From Pelagibaculum spongiae (GTDB taxonomy: Bacteria > Pseudomonadota > Gammaproteobacteria > Enterobacterales > Pelagibaculaceae), in contig NZ_QDDL01000016.1 in assembly GCF_003097315.1 (NCBI RefSeq), positions 1 to 64,000 on the forward strand: a stretch of 64,000 nt of DNA, written 5' to 3'. Of this stretch, positions 44,674 to 53,762 are shown piece by piece. The position numbers and the translations under genes are program-made. The notes below the pieces were generated by a model that saw only the letters and a program-made list of their open reading frames with translations, ran no database searches and was not told the origin of the DNA. Every line of letters starts with the position of its first letter. Within the stretch, counting starts at the first letter, position 1.

Positions 44674-45699
44674 ATGAAAGCAGTTGGCTATCTTAAATCT
44701 CTACCGATTACTGATGTTGAATCTTTGCTTGATATCGAGCTAGAGCAACCAGTTGCCACCGGCCACGATTTACTGGTTAAAGTGAAAGCGATTGCGGTCA
44801 ATCCGGTAGATTGTAAAATTCGTAAAAGAGTCGCCGGTGAAAATGGCCAATATAAAGTCATCGGTTGGGATGCGGTGGGTGAAGTGGTTGCGACTGGCGA
44901 GCAGGTATCAAAATTCAAACCGGGCGATGCGGTGTATTACGCCGGTGATTTAAACCGTCAGGGCAGTAATGCTGAATACCAATTGGTCGACCAGCGAATT
45001 GTTGGCAGAAAGCCGACGAGTTTATCTGATGCTGAAGCGGCTGCATTACCGTTAACAGCAATTACCGCCTGGGAATTGTTGTTTGAGCATTTAAATATTC
45101 AAAAGCAGTCACCGACTGAAAATAAAAAATCCAATGAAATTATTTTAGTGATAGGGGCCGCTGGCGGCGTGGGTTCTATTTTAATTCAACTCGCTAAAGC
45201 CATTTCTGGTGCAACGATTATTGGAACCGCCTCGCGTGAAAGTTCACAGCAATGGGTAAAGCAGTTAGGTGCCGATCATGTGATTGATCATAGCCAGCCG
45301 CTGCAGTCACAAATTGAAGCTTTAAATATTGGCTTAATCACGCATATCGCCAGCCTTAATGGTACCGGCAGCTATTTTGATGGTTACCCAGATTTACTGG
45401 TGCCGTTTGGAAAAATCGCCATGATTGACGATCCAGGCCCACTAGATGTAATGAAACTGAAACTGAAAAGCCTTTCATTACATATTGAGTTTATGTTTGC
45501 TCGTTCCATGTTTAATGCAGTCGATATTGATGAGCAAGGTAAATTATTAAGCGAGTTAGCTGAATTGGTTGATCAGGGATACGTTAAAACCACTGTTGGA
45601 AAAAACCTTGGAAAAATCAATGCTGAGAATCTGAAAATGGCGCATCAGCAGCTTGAATCTGGCCAATCAATCGGAAAGATTGTTTTGGAAGGGTTTTAA
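44674..45699 (+). CDS. Zinc-independent MDR-family quinone oxidoreductase, copy A
   Basis: 341 residues of the medium-chain dehydrogenase/reductase family. GroES-like start, NADPH-binding segment VIGAAGGVGSILIQLA, then IGTASRESSQQWVKQLGADH. No zinc-ligand Cys cluster, so a quinone reductase-type enzyme acting on NAD(P)H. About 80 percent identical by eye to copy B at 54805. Intact here although its regulator has decayed; divergent from the LysR gene as in copy B. Confidence 0.85.
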   Translation: MKAVGYLKSLPITDVESLLDIELEQPVATGHDLLVKVKAIAVNPVDCKIRKRVAGENGQYKVIGWDAVGEVVATGEQVSKFKPGDAVYYAGDLNRQGSNAEYQLVDQRIVGRKPTSLSDAEAAALPLTAITAWELLFEHLNIQKQSPTENKKSNEIILVIGAAGGVGSILIQLAKAISGATIIGTASRESSQQWVKQLGADHVIDHSQPLQSQIEALNIGLITHIASLNGTGSYFDGYPDLLVPFGKIAMIDDPGPLDVMKLKLKSLSLHIEFMFARSMFNAVDIDEQGKLLSELAELVDQGYVKTTVGKNLGKINAENLKMAHQQLESGQSIGKIVLEGF

Positions 45700-45783
45700 A
45701 GCAGGCTTCATTTTATCTATCTGTGCTGGTCGGCAACAACGGTCAGTACGACTTTTACCGAATATTTTACAAAATAAGTTTTT

Positions 45784-46336
45784 ATGCTGTTAGATACCCA
45801 CAAATTGTGACTTTGGCTGGAAAGCACCGGACTTTACTTTGCAAAATGCTGATGGTGAAGCATTTACTATGAGTGATCATCTCGGTGAAAAAGGTCTGCT
45901 AGTGATGTTTGTTTGTAATCACTGTCCTTATTATGTTCAAGCGATTGCAAGTTCGCTCGCGACAGATAAAAAGTTGCTGATGAGTGAAGGTATTCAAGTG
46001 CTGGCAGTCATGTCTAACAACTATCAAATGTTTGAAGAAGATTCACCTGAAAATATGAAACGCTTTGCACAAAAGTACCATTTTGACTTTCCCTACTTGG
46101 TTGATCAAAGCCAAAAAATTGGCCAGCAATATAATGCAGTTTGTACGCCAGACTTTTTTGGATTTAATGCACAGGGTGAGCTCCAATATCGCGGCCGCTT
46201 TGACAATAAAGGCATGGGTGAAGCAAGCAGCAGAGTACCTGAGCTAGTCAATGCAATGCAGATGATTGCAGCAACCGGTCGCGGACCAGAACAGCAAATA
46301 CCTAGCATGGGTTGTTCGATTAAGTGGCGGGAATAA
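45784..46336 (+). pseudogene. Thioredoxin-like peroxiredoxin, copy A (N-terminal frameshift)
   Basis: Matches the copy B gene at 56242. The start codon at 45784 (MLLDTHKL, stop) is out of frame with the rest: an indel around 45798-45810 breaks the N-terminus, while the frame from GWKAPDFTLQ on is open to the end (CNHCPYYVQAI, GEASSRVPELVNAM, SMGCSIKWRE). The redox CxxC is kept, and a TTG restart at 45839 might still allow a shortened product. Confidence 0.7.
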
Positions 46337-46344
46337 ATATTGAC

Positions 46345-47058
46345 TTAAACGCAATTAGAATCATTGTTTAGTGCTTTGTTTTTCAATGTGACTTTGATTT
46401 TCTTTGCAGCGTTTGCAGGCCAGTTTTGTGCTGTCAAAAAGAGTGCAAATAGAATGATAAATATGAATGATATAGAGAATGCAGCAGTTTTTACGAGGTT
46501 TTTGTCATCAGAAAACAAAAAAGAAAGCAATAGTAGTGCCGCCGATATAAACAATAAAATTCCAGAGAAACAATTGTACCAGTAGCTGAGCTTGTCTATT
46601 TTCGTAAATTCTTTGATTTGTATGTCATCGCTGCTCGATGTTTCAAAATATGGCGTAGCTCTTTTTATTGTAATCCAATTTATTTCGATAGATGTAGAGT
46701 TATAGAGATTAATAAGTTTTTTTCTTTCAAGCTTCTCTGCATAAATTCCTGTGGCGGATTCGAAGTAATATGCATCGCGTAGGTCTTTGATCACTGGCAG
46801 AGAATCGTTACACGCACATTCTGCATTGCTAATGTAATTTTCGATATCTTTCAGTCGATTCTTCTTTTTCCGTTCTACTAAATCAAATAGGTGAGAGGAG
46901 TCCTTTTTTAGTAGGCTCCAAAATAAAAAACCAACCAATACTACCCAGGCTGAAGGATTTTCCAGGATGCCTTGAAAAGCTTCTAGAAATTTAGGGATAC
47001 TGTTCAAGGCTTCTGTCGCTGTACTAAGGTCTTTGTCCATGGGGGGAAGGGGGCTCAT
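46345..47058 (-). CDS. Membrane protein, unknown function
   Basis: 237 residues with one transmembrane segment at about residues 36-50 and two near 165-215; the middle is a charged soluble domain with Cys residues (SNAECACNDSLP). No family recognised. The start follows a weak ribosome-binding site. It converges with the copy A redoxin pseudogene, only 8 bp apart. Confidence 0.5.
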   Translation of the reverse strand: MSPLPPMDKDLSTATEALNSIPKFLEAFQGILENPSAWVVLVGFLFWSLLKKDSSHLFDLVERKKKNRLKDIENYISNAECACNDSLPVIKDLRDAYYFESATGIYAEKLERKKLINLYNSTSIEINWITIKRATPYFETSSSDDIQIKEFTKIDKLSYWYNCFSGILLFISAALLLLSFLFSDDKNLVKTAAFSISFIFIILFALFLTAQNWPANAAKKIKVTLKNKALNNDSNCV

Positions 47059-47228
47059 GGTTAGTTGATTGACGCTAAGGCATCATTTTACCACAGGCGC
47101 TACTAATATCTAGCAACGCCAGAAGTCATATCGTATAAGACTTCTGTTTTTAATTATCCACATAACGCCATGATTTTGATCTCTGAATAAACTTAAATGC
47201 CTAGAGTTAAAACCAATTGACTGGCTGA

Positions 47229-48233
47229 TTAGTTTGCTGACACCCACCGTTCTTGAAGGCTAAATGACAGGTTATCAAAATCAATTTCGGCTTGAATACC
47301 TAGCGGGGTGACTAGCATTGGGTGCGTATGGCAGCTGTCGAAGCCACAGAGTATGGGCACAACTTTACTATTTAATACTTCTAGTAAAACATCTAGTGGC
47401 GTTCGCCCAGTTCCTTTATCGTCGAACAATTCATGCTTGCCCAACACAACTGCTCCAACTTTATCGAATACACCACAAGCTAATAGATGAGCGAATGAAC
47501 GCTCGACAGTTTCAATACCTTTCAGAGAATCTTCAATAAGTAAGATATCACCAGATTGAATTTCTGGCATATATTGGCTGCCCCAAATTCCTGCCATAGT
47601 ATTTAAATTACCACCGATTATACGCCCTTTAATTGTCCCTTTACCTAGGAATTTCCATTCATTTTGGTAGGTTGGTTTTGCTGAATCTTGAGCTTCCCAG
47701 TTATGTTTAATGTCTGTCCATACCTGGGGCATACAATATGAATGGTGATTAGATTCGCAGGATAGGATTTCCATGAAAGCATTAAAAGTTTCATCAACCA
47801 AAGGCGGAAATTCGCCAAATGAAGCAACTAAAGCAGGACCATAAAAAGTGATGAGTCCTGTTTGGGCATAAATACCCAACAGCAAAGCCGTTACGTCTGA
47901 ATAGCCGATGATTATTTTCGGGTCATTTCTCAGTGCTTCATAATCAATGTAAGGCAGTAATGCGTTACTGTTGCTACCACCGATTGTTGACATAATACAA
48001 CGCACACTAGGATCTCTAATGAGTTGATTTAGCTCTTCTGCTCGCGCTTGGATTGAACCTGATCGATAGTTGTCTGACTTGCCTGTGAGCGAGCCTGATA
48101 CTAATTCAAAGCCTTTAAATTCTAAGAAAGACTTTGCCCGTTGAAAGCGATTTGGAGCAAATACTGTTGCAGGTGAAGATGGTGAGAAAAAGCCAATTTT
48201 GTCACCAATATTCAAAGCTTTTGGATATAACAT
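47229..48233 (-). CDS. LD-carboxypeptidase (S66 family, MccF-like)
   Basis: 334 residues. Conserved start IGFFSPSSP, nucleophile Ser112 in IGYSDVTALLLG, Glu in LLIEDSLKG, and the His near CGFDSCHTHPM, the S66 serine-Glu-His triad. It could trim peptidoglycan tetrapeptides or, as MccF does, detoxify peptide antibiotics. No signal peptide, so cytoplasmic. No operon partner visible. Confidence 0.85.
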   Translation of the reverse strand: MLYPKALNIGDKIGFFSPSSPATVFAPNRFQRAKSFLEFKGFELVSGSLTGKSDNYRSGSIQARAEELNQLIRDPSVRCIMSTIGGSNSNALLPYIDYEALRNDPKIIIGYSDVTALLLGIYAQTGLITFYGPALVASFGEFPPLVDETFNAFMEILSCESNHHSYCMPQVWTDIKHNWEAQDSAKPTYQNEWKFLGKGTIKGRIIGGNLNTMAGIWGSQYMPEIQSGDILLIEDSLKGIETVERSFAHLLACGVFDKVGAVVLGKHELFDDKGTGRTPLDVLLEVLNSKVVPILCGFDSCHTHPMLVTPLGIQAEIDFDNLSFSLQERWVSAN

Positions 48234-48311
48234 TTAATTCTATTCTCTATAGCTTTATTAAGTAAAATTATAATTGGTAGAGTTTATTATTCAACGCTCG
48301 AATAGATGTCG

Positions 48312-48335
48312 GCTGCGCGACACCTATCCTTATTT
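48312..48335 (-). repeat. Short repeated hairpin motif
   Basis: On the minus strand it contains GGATAGGTGTCGCGCAGC, identical to 24257-24274; the adjacent CCGACATCTATT (48301-48312) forms a 10-bp stem with ATAGGTGTCG. It follows the stop codon of the gene at 48344, as the other copy follows a cassette-like gene. Confidence 0.55.
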
Positions 48336-48343
48336 ATTATGTT

Positions 48344-48856
48344 TTAAAGTTGTGAGGATTCGCTTTCCTGTTTGTTACGCCGTTCATTTGATGACTGTTT
48401 TTTAAATGAACGCATGAGATCATCTCTAATATAATTCATAGACATATCAAAGCTCATATGAGGGGCATCAAGAGTGATTTCAGTTCCTTCATTTCTGTAT
48501 TTAACTGATTTGTTTCCGACAAATGGAATCTTGCTGCTTATTTGTTTGTATTTTTTTCCTAATGCTTTATTAACGTATCCGAACTTTGATTTAGGAAGTG
48601 TTGTCAACACTGCAATTAGCTTATGGTTTATATCAAATATAGTTGTGACTTCCTTTAATCCGTCAAACTTTATCTCGCTTGTAGGTATGGAATACATATT
48701 GCCACCACTGTATTTGTTTGTTCCCGTATGTCTAACATCGTACAATTCTCTTAAATCTTTTTCTGTTGTCTTACCTAAATCCATACCAAATATTGTTGGA
48801 TCAGCAATTGCAGAAAAGCTCAACAGTGATAAACCTAAAATCATCCCTATTTTCAT
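48344..48856 (-). CDS. Small secreted protein, unknown function
   Basis: 170 residues with a signal peptide (MKIGMILGLSLLSFSAIA, then DPTIFGMDLGKT). Start preceded by AAAGGAGTG. A beta-rich domain with basic C-terminal tail (SFKKQSSNERRNKQE). GTTATGT lies about 30 bp upstream on the same strand, and the repeated motif at 48312 follows, as in the cassette-like genes at 23.7-25 kb. No family recognised. Confidence 0.6.
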   Translation of the reverse strand: MKIGMILGLSLLSFSAIADPTIFGMDLGKTTEKDLRELYDVRHTGTNKYSGGNMYSIPTSEIKFDGLKEVTTIFDINHKLIAVLTTLPKSKFGYVNKALGKKYKQISSKIPFVGNKSVKYRNEGTEITLDAPHMSFDMSMNYIRDDLMRSFKKQSSNERRNKQESESSQL

Positions 48857-49117
48857 TTTTACACTCCTTTGTGTGGTTTTGAAACATAACGTTCAAATCA
48901 TGCGCAGCAGAGTGCGGTCGCATGGTTTTTTTGTGTACGCCCGGCATAGACATGAACTAATGGGGTGAAAGTTCCCTGCAGGAAAACCTACGTCAATGGT
49001 TTTGGATCACCTGTTTGTGCGTCATACGTGGCATATCAAACTGAATAAAACCATTTAACGATAACTGTTAGCTAATGGCAAGAGCTTATCTGTGAGGATT
49101 GATCTAGAGGAATTCGC
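48857..49117. other. Intergenic stretch upstream of the toxin-antitoxin pair
   Basis: About 260 bp. It contains GTTATGT on the minus strand (48890s) and GTTAGCT near 49070 on the plus strand, which could be relic recombination sites, but no convincing hairpin or gene. Confidence 0.3.
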
Positions 49118-49195
49118 GTGCCAAAGTGTCACAAAAATTGCCAGCATCTGGCAGCCATACTATACTCATCGCGTGCCAGTTTGACACTTATGGAG
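49118..49195. promoter_or_regulatory. Operator candidate for the TacA/TacT-like pair
   Basis: Two copies of CGCGTGCCA, followed by AAGTGTCA in the first (about 49116-49132) and GTTTGACACTT in the second (about 49172-49191), give inverted AAGTGTCA/TGACACTT arms in front of the antitoxin gene. Such repeats are typical of autoregulated toxin-antitoxin operators. Confidence 0.55.
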
Positions 49196-49201
49196 GCAAC
49201 T

Positions 49202-49471
49202 ATGGCAACTGCTTTACCTCGTATCACTGCCCGCGTAGACATTGATACTCAAGAACTACTATCGCAGGCAGCAGCTATCGCTGGCATGTCTAGTATTAAC
49301 TCATTTGTTCTTAGTGCTGCTGTTGAAAAAGCAAAACAGATTATGGAGCGTGAACGAACACTTAAGCTCAGCCAACGTGATGCCATGATGCTCATGGATG
49401 CACTTGATGGGCCAGCTAAAGTTAACCAACGTTTGCAACAGGCAGCTGATCGTTACAAGGACAAAAACTAA
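49202..49471 (+). CDS. tacA: DUF1778 (TacA-like) antitoxin
   Basis: 89 residues from the ATG at 49202, preceded by GGAGGCAACT; the longer upstream frame is rejected. Ribbon-helix-helix domain (PRITARVDIDTQELLSQAAA, SSINSFVLSAAVEKA) for DNA binding and a C-terminal tail that binds the toxin. Overlapping arrangement: the toxin begins 2 bp after its stop. Autoregulates the operon. Confidence 0.88.
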   Translation: MATALPRITARVDIDTQELLSQAAAIAGMSSINSFVLSAAVEKAKQIMERERTLKLSQRDAMMLMDALDGPAKVNQRLQQAADRYKDKN

Positions 49472-49473
49472 TA

Positions 49474-49971
49474 ATGCAGACGGTACAGTTAGACAAAAGC
49501 AAACACGACCGTCATCATTTTGATTGTGGTATTGATGCTCTAAATAATTATCTCAGAATAATGGCTAGTCAGCAGGCCAAGAAAGATAATACGCGTACTT
49601 TTGTTCTTGAAGATGCTAAATGTACGGAGCATATTATTGGTTACTATACGCTGACTATGACACCAATTGATTTAACATCGTTACCAATAAAATTACAAAA
49701 GAAACATCAGAATGTCAGCTCTGGCGGCTTAATCGCACGACTTGCTGTTGACCAACGATATAAAGGTAATGGCTATGGTGAATGGTTGCTTATTGATGCA
49801 TTAAAAAAATTGTTGATGGCCTGTGAGGCTGTAGCCTTTCCTATTGTTATCGTTGATGCTAAAGATGGTGTTGAATGCTTTTATAAAAAATATGGTTTTA
49901 CTGCATTTCAAGATACTGAAAACAAATTGTTTATAACTATTTCAGATCTGCGGGCTAGCATTGGTAGCTGA
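49474..49971 (+). CDS. tacT: GNAT acetyltransferase toxin (TacT-like)
   Basis: 165 residues of the TacT group: FDCGIDALNNYLRIMASQQA is the characteristic N-terminal block and RYKGNGYGEWLL the acetyl-CoA pyrophosphate loop (Q/RxxGxG). TacT acetylates the amino group of charged tRNAs and blocks translation. Paired with the preceding antitoxin. The complete IS66 element lies 40 bp downstream. Confidence 0.9.
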   Translation: MQTVQLDKSKHDRHHFDCGIDALNNYLRIMASQQAKKDNTRTFVLEDAKCTEHIIGYYTLTMTPIDLTSLPIKLQKKHQNVSSGGLIARLAVDQRYKGNGYGEWLLIDALKKLLMACEAVAFPIVIVDAKDGVECFYKKYGFTAFQDTENKLFITISDLRASIGS

Positions 49972-50005
49972 TTTTTTTGCCAACGACATTTAAGATCTTT
50001 CTATA

Positions 50006-51718
50006 TTTTGGTCGTAACCATTCAGCATGTCACACCAACCGATCCAATTTCTCCTGAATAAAGTCCGGCCATTTACCCGCAAATAATAACGACAAAGCCT
50101 CCCCAACACCGACCCCATGTTTTTGGCAGGTCGATATATAGCTCCGGATTCTGCAATACGCTTTCACGCCATCCCATGAGCGGAAGCAGCCTGATATCTT
50201 CTGCTGAACCTTGCTCATACGGAAGTCCCGTTCACCCTGATTATTGGTAAACGGTGCTCGGGTATTACTCATAAACCGCAGCACGTCTGCTTCAAAATCC
50301 CGCAGCCGTTCTAATAAATTTCTCGATTTACTTCGTGCTAATTTCCCTCGTTTTAATTGACCTTTTTTATCCGCTTTTTTTGGCTCAGGTGCCGGGCATT
50401 CCCGATCACCTGCTTTTAATATTTTTCGATATCGCTTCACCCATTTTTGACACTGCTTTTCATCCAACTCACCCCCCGCCTCATTGACTGCTGTATTCAT
50501 TTCATAAAGCAGATCTTCCATTGCTTTGGCCCACTGCTGGCCATCTTGCTCATGGGCTCGCGCCAATTCACGTACATGATGGGCGTTACACAATACATGC
50601 AAGCACAGCACAAATCGGTAGTAGCTTTTCCAGTGATCGTGTACCAATAAACCGGTAAATTTAGGCAAGATGTCGATCGCTTCCATTGCCTCGATACCTC
50701 TTGATTCATGCGCTTCAATCCACGTCCAGCGGTCATTGCTCGCGACATGTAGCCACTTTCGTTTACCATTGATATTGACGCCGGTTTCATCGGCATGAAT
50801 CAAATCTCCAGCACGCAAAATAGCCGGTACTAACTGAGCAAATGGCTTCAGTCGATGAAAAGCTTCCTGATTAAAATTGGCAAGGCTACCGGTGCTGATT
50901 GGCGCATCCAATATCTCAGCGAAGTGCTTTTGAGTCCGTTCATAAGGAATCAGCTGGTAGCTCGACATATAAACCGCGTTGGCTTTAAACTCATTGCCAT
51001 ATTGTATTGGCCGAGTGACCCCTTGCGGAAACTCAGCAACAAACTGGTTACCCTGCTCGTCTTGTAGAATCTGCGCCCGATATTCGGTGACATATCGGGT
51101 AATACGAACATCAACTACTTGGCGGCTTTCACTGCCAACAACACGGTATTTTCCTTTCGGCAATTGGCTACGATCAATCGTAATATCCAGCACTTCATCT
51201 GGGTCATTCACCGGTGATAAATTACTGCCTTTATGGCCAGGCTGCCCGCCTGGGTTTTTATTGCTTTTGGCGCGCGATTTCTTTTCTCGATTAGGATCTG
51301 CCGATGGCGGAATGCTGGAGTTTTTGCTGTTTAGCCCTTTGCTATCAAGCAATATCTTACCGACGAGCATCAGCATACGAACCATCGCCACCAGTTCGGG
51401 CGGTAAGCTTTTGCTTTTGGCTAACAATCGCTCGGTTTCAGCGATGGTTTTATTAATTTCGATTGAGTCCATGCGGTTATTATCGCACAGGTTTTCAGGG
51501 TGGTTTTTTTGTCTCTGAGGCTTACTGTGGCGACTTTTTAGAAGCGGAATGCTGATGCGCTATTCTGAGCAAAAAACATTGATAATCAGGTGTGTTAATA
51601 GCAGTTTAATGCGGCGTTTAAGTGGTATTCTGAAAGAGGTGCTTAAATTCGGGAAAATATCAAAAAAACCTGTCAAGCGATTTTTATATTAAATTGTGCT
51701 GAATGGTTACTTTTGGTC
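50006..51718 (-). mobile_element. Complete IS66-family element with 8-bp target duplication
   Basis: Terminal inverted repeats GTAACCATTCAGCA (50014-50027) and TGCTGAATGGTTAC (51697-51710), giving a 1,697-bp element, flanked by the direct repeat TTTTGGTC (50006-50013 and 51711-51718), the 8-bp duplication characteristic of IS66. It carries only the tnpC-type gene, without tnpA/tnpB, like the ISBst12 subgroup. The intact duplication means the insertion is recent. A truncated copy is at 22145-22927. Confidence 0.95.
50030..51472 (-). CDS. IS66-family transposase (TnpC type)
   Basis: 480 residues. N-terminal leucine-rich/coiled region, basic linker with NPGGQPGHKGSN, then the DDE domain: first Asp in GDLIHADETGVNING, second Asp in LLVHDHWKSYYRF, Glu in NNQGERDFRM. 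A C-terminal segment completes the family pattern. Single-gene element, so it must supply all functions. Confidence 0.95.
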   Translation of the reverse strand: MDSIEINKTIAETERLLAKSKSLPPELVAMVRMLMLVGKILLDSKGLNSKNSSIPPSADPNREKKSRAKSNKNPGGQPGHKGSNLSPVNDPDEVLDITIDRSQLPKGKYRVVGSESRQVVDVRITRYVTEYRAQILQDEQGNQFVAEFPQGVTRPIQYGNEFKANAVYMSSYQLIPYERTQKHFAEILDAPISTGSLANFNQEAFHRLKPFAQLVPAILRAGDLIHADETGVNINGKRKWLHVASNDRWTWIEAHESRGIEAMEAIDILPKFTGLLVHDHWKSYYRFVLCLHVLCNAHHVRELARAHEQDGQQWAKAMEDLLYEMNTAVNEAGGELDEKQCQKWVKRYRKILKAGDRECPAPEPKKADKKGQLKRGKLARSKSRNLLERLRDFEADVLRFMSNTRAPFTNNQGERDFRMSKVQQKISGCFRSWDGVKAYCRIRSYISTCQKHGVGVGEALSLLFAGKWPDFIQEKLDRLV

Positions 51719-51782
51719 GAATATTTTAATGGACTAAAATTCATCAAAATAAAGCGCCAAAAAATAAAGCTCAAAGAAATAA

Positions 51783-53211
51783 AGCGCCACCCACAAATTT
51801 ATTTATAATCACGCTGCTACTTAAAAACATTTGATTTCAAAAACAAATCTATTCCAGTTAACATCAACCAACCACTGAAATGAGTTGGAGTGGATGCTTG
51901 TAAAAAGCTTTCCTTTTCTATTATGCCAGCACCCCGTGCGATCTTGTTTGACCCAAAGTCGAATCCATATGTGCATGCCTGTTCAAGATGCGTTAGGCGA
52001 GGGTGGTTGTGTGGTGAAGATCCGACAATTGTGCCTGAGCTTCGAAAAAATTATGATCATCGTCGCCAATGGATTGTCGACCGAATTGATCGGTTAACTC
52101 GGGCATTTTCGATTGATGTGGCGGCTTATGCCGTGATGAGCAATCATTATCATTTGGTGCTTTATGTCGATGTTGCACGAGCCAATAAATGGAGTGCGCG
52201 CCAGATATTATTGCAATATACCAAAGTGTTCGATGCCGAGCCGTTGGTTAAAAAATACCTCAGCTCACAAAAGCGTCTTTTACTCAGCGAAGCTGAAATT
52301 CATTATGTTGAAGCCAGAGCTGAAGAATATCGCAAGCGGTTGTATTCGATTAGTTGGTTTATGAAATCGATTAATGAACCACTGGCTCGGTTGGCCAATG
52401 CCGAAGATAATTGCAAAGGGCGTTTTTGGGAAGGCCGCTTTAAAGCTCAGGCGCTGCTCGATGAGCAAGCGTTGCTGACTTGCATGGCTTATGTTGACCT
52501 CAATCCTTTGCGAGCGGGCATAGCTAAAACACCAGAAACATCGGATTACACGTCCATTCAAGCAAGAGTCGAAACTGAGTTGGCAGAAGTGGATTCTAAA
52601 TCAGGCCGTACAAAAAATAATAAAAAAGCGGCTAAAAATCAGCGCCATGGTTATCAGTTTGCTCTGTTGAAACCTTTTTCAGATAGCACTAATTCAAAGA
52701 ATAAAGCCCATAAGTCACATGTAAATAAAAAACCTTTACCATTTTCATTGAATGATTATCTGGAGCTGGTTGATGCTAGTGCCCGAATGGTACGCAGTGA
52801 TAAAAAATATCAAATGGATAGCCAGCTGCCACCTATTTTTGACAGACTAAAAATTGATACCACCGCAGTCTGGTGGGCTAAAACCATGAGCGGTCAAAGC
52901 AAAGCGCTTTCGAATGTTCGAGCATTTGCCCATGCGGTTGGTAGTTATTTAAGCCTCAGTGCGTTCAAGGCAAGAGTGAAGCAACAAACACAAGTTTGGC
53001 GAGCAAGCCAACCGCCACCGAAAAACTCCAGCTAATACTGCTAATAAAACCTGTATGTTTAACTTGCCGGGCATGTCCGGTGTTTCTGCTGCTTAGGCTT
53101 TTTAATAACAGCTTAAAAAGAAAAGGTTTAATCAGAATTATCTGTAAATTGTGGTGGTTTTTTTATATAAATAGAATGCCTCTAATTATAAATAGAATTA
53201 TGGGTGGCGCT
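51783..53211 (+). mobile_element. RAYT-type transposable element 2 with short terminal inverted repeats
   Basis: Left end AGCGCCACCCA (51783-51793) and right end TGGGTGGCGCT (53201-53211) are complementary. 1,429 bp, one base longer than element 1, and the end core CGCCACCCA is shared with it. Partial repeats of the left end (AAATAAAGCGCC, AAATAAAGCTC) lie at 51749-51772, so both ends show reiteration. Confidence 0.75.
51923..53035 (+). CDS. REP-associated tyrosine transposase-like protein (second copy)
   Basis: 370 residues from the ATG at 51923, which aligns with the start of the first copy (MPAPRAIL-DPK). HUH motif NHYHLV (His75, His77), catalytic Tyr190 in TCMAYVDLNPLRAG, and the same long basic C-terminal extension. 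Sequence similarity to the protein at 25517 is high in the N-terminal half and lower in the linker (about 230-260), consistent with two related elements rather than one recent duplication. Confidence 0.88.
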   Translation: MPAPRAILFDPKSNPYVHACSRCVRRGWLCGEDPTIVPELRKNYDHRRQWIVDRIDRLTRAFSIDVAAYAVMSNHYHLVLYVDVARANKWSARQILLQYTKVFDAEPLVKKYLSSQKRLLLSEAEIHYVEARAEEYRKRLYSISWFMKSINEPLARLANAEDNCKGRFWEGRFKAQALLDEQALLTCMAYVDLNPLRAGIAKTPETSDYTSIQARVETELAEVDSKSGRTKNNKKAAKNQRHGYQFALLKPFSDSTNSKNKAHKSHVNKKPLPFSLNDYLELVDASARMVRSDKKYQMDSQLPPIFDRLKIDTTAVWWAKTMSGQSKALSNVRAFAHAVGSYLSLSAFKARVKQQTQVWRASQPPPKNSS

Positions 53212-53330
53212 GTCATTCTGCTGTCATTCTGGCGTTGTTATTGGTAGTCATTGCGATCTGTAAATTGTGGTGGTTTTTGATATAAATAGAATGTCTCTAA
53301 TTATAAGTAGAATTATGTGTGGCGCTGTTA
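53141..53330 (+). repeat. Tandem right ends of RAYT element 2
   Basis: Unit 1 (53141-53211) and unit 2 (53257-53326) share TCTGTAAATTGTGGTGG, AATAGAATG and a right end GGGTGGCGCT or GTGTGGCGCT. A further decayed piece, GATAAGTAAAATTATGGTTGG, begins near 53411. Spacing is 116 bp, compared with 220 bp at element 1. Confidence 0.8.
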
Positions 53331-53441
53331 TTGGTACGCCTACAAACTTTAACGGTTGCAAGAGATTAAATCACTTGCAATCGAAAAAGAAATAGAAGTT
53401 TTTTTACCGACGATAAGTAAAATTATGGTTGGTAGGGTTTA

Positions 53442-53762
53442 TTGGTAGGGTTTATTGTTTGTCAAAAGCAATCGATTAATTGCTGGGCGATTATTACAGC
53501 TTACAATCCAAAATCTGAGTTGCAGGCAGATGCTGAGAATCAGAGGGCTAACCAGCAGTTGCTGCAAGTGATCACTGATGGTGGCTTTTCAACCTTGCCG
53601 GGCGATGGGGTTCCTGCCAGTGAAAGCTGGAGCACAGAGTTGGGTTACTTTATTTGTAATATTTCTCAATCACGAGCAACTGAACTGGCTAAACAATTTA
53701 AACAGAATGCAATTATTATTTCGGGAGAGAAAAATCTGGCGAAATTATTATGGATTATTTAA
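53442..53762 (+). pseudogene. DUF3293-domain gene, 5'-truncated (copy B)
   Basis: From WAIITAYNPKSELQADAENQ to NAIIISGEKNLAKLLWII the sequence matches the DUF3293 family, including LPGDGVPASESWSTELGYFI. The usual N-terminal part (30 or so residues) is missing and replaced by DNA of the RAYT right-end repeats; no believable start codon exists. It overlaps the end of the LysR gene by 15 bp. Confidence 0.7.
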
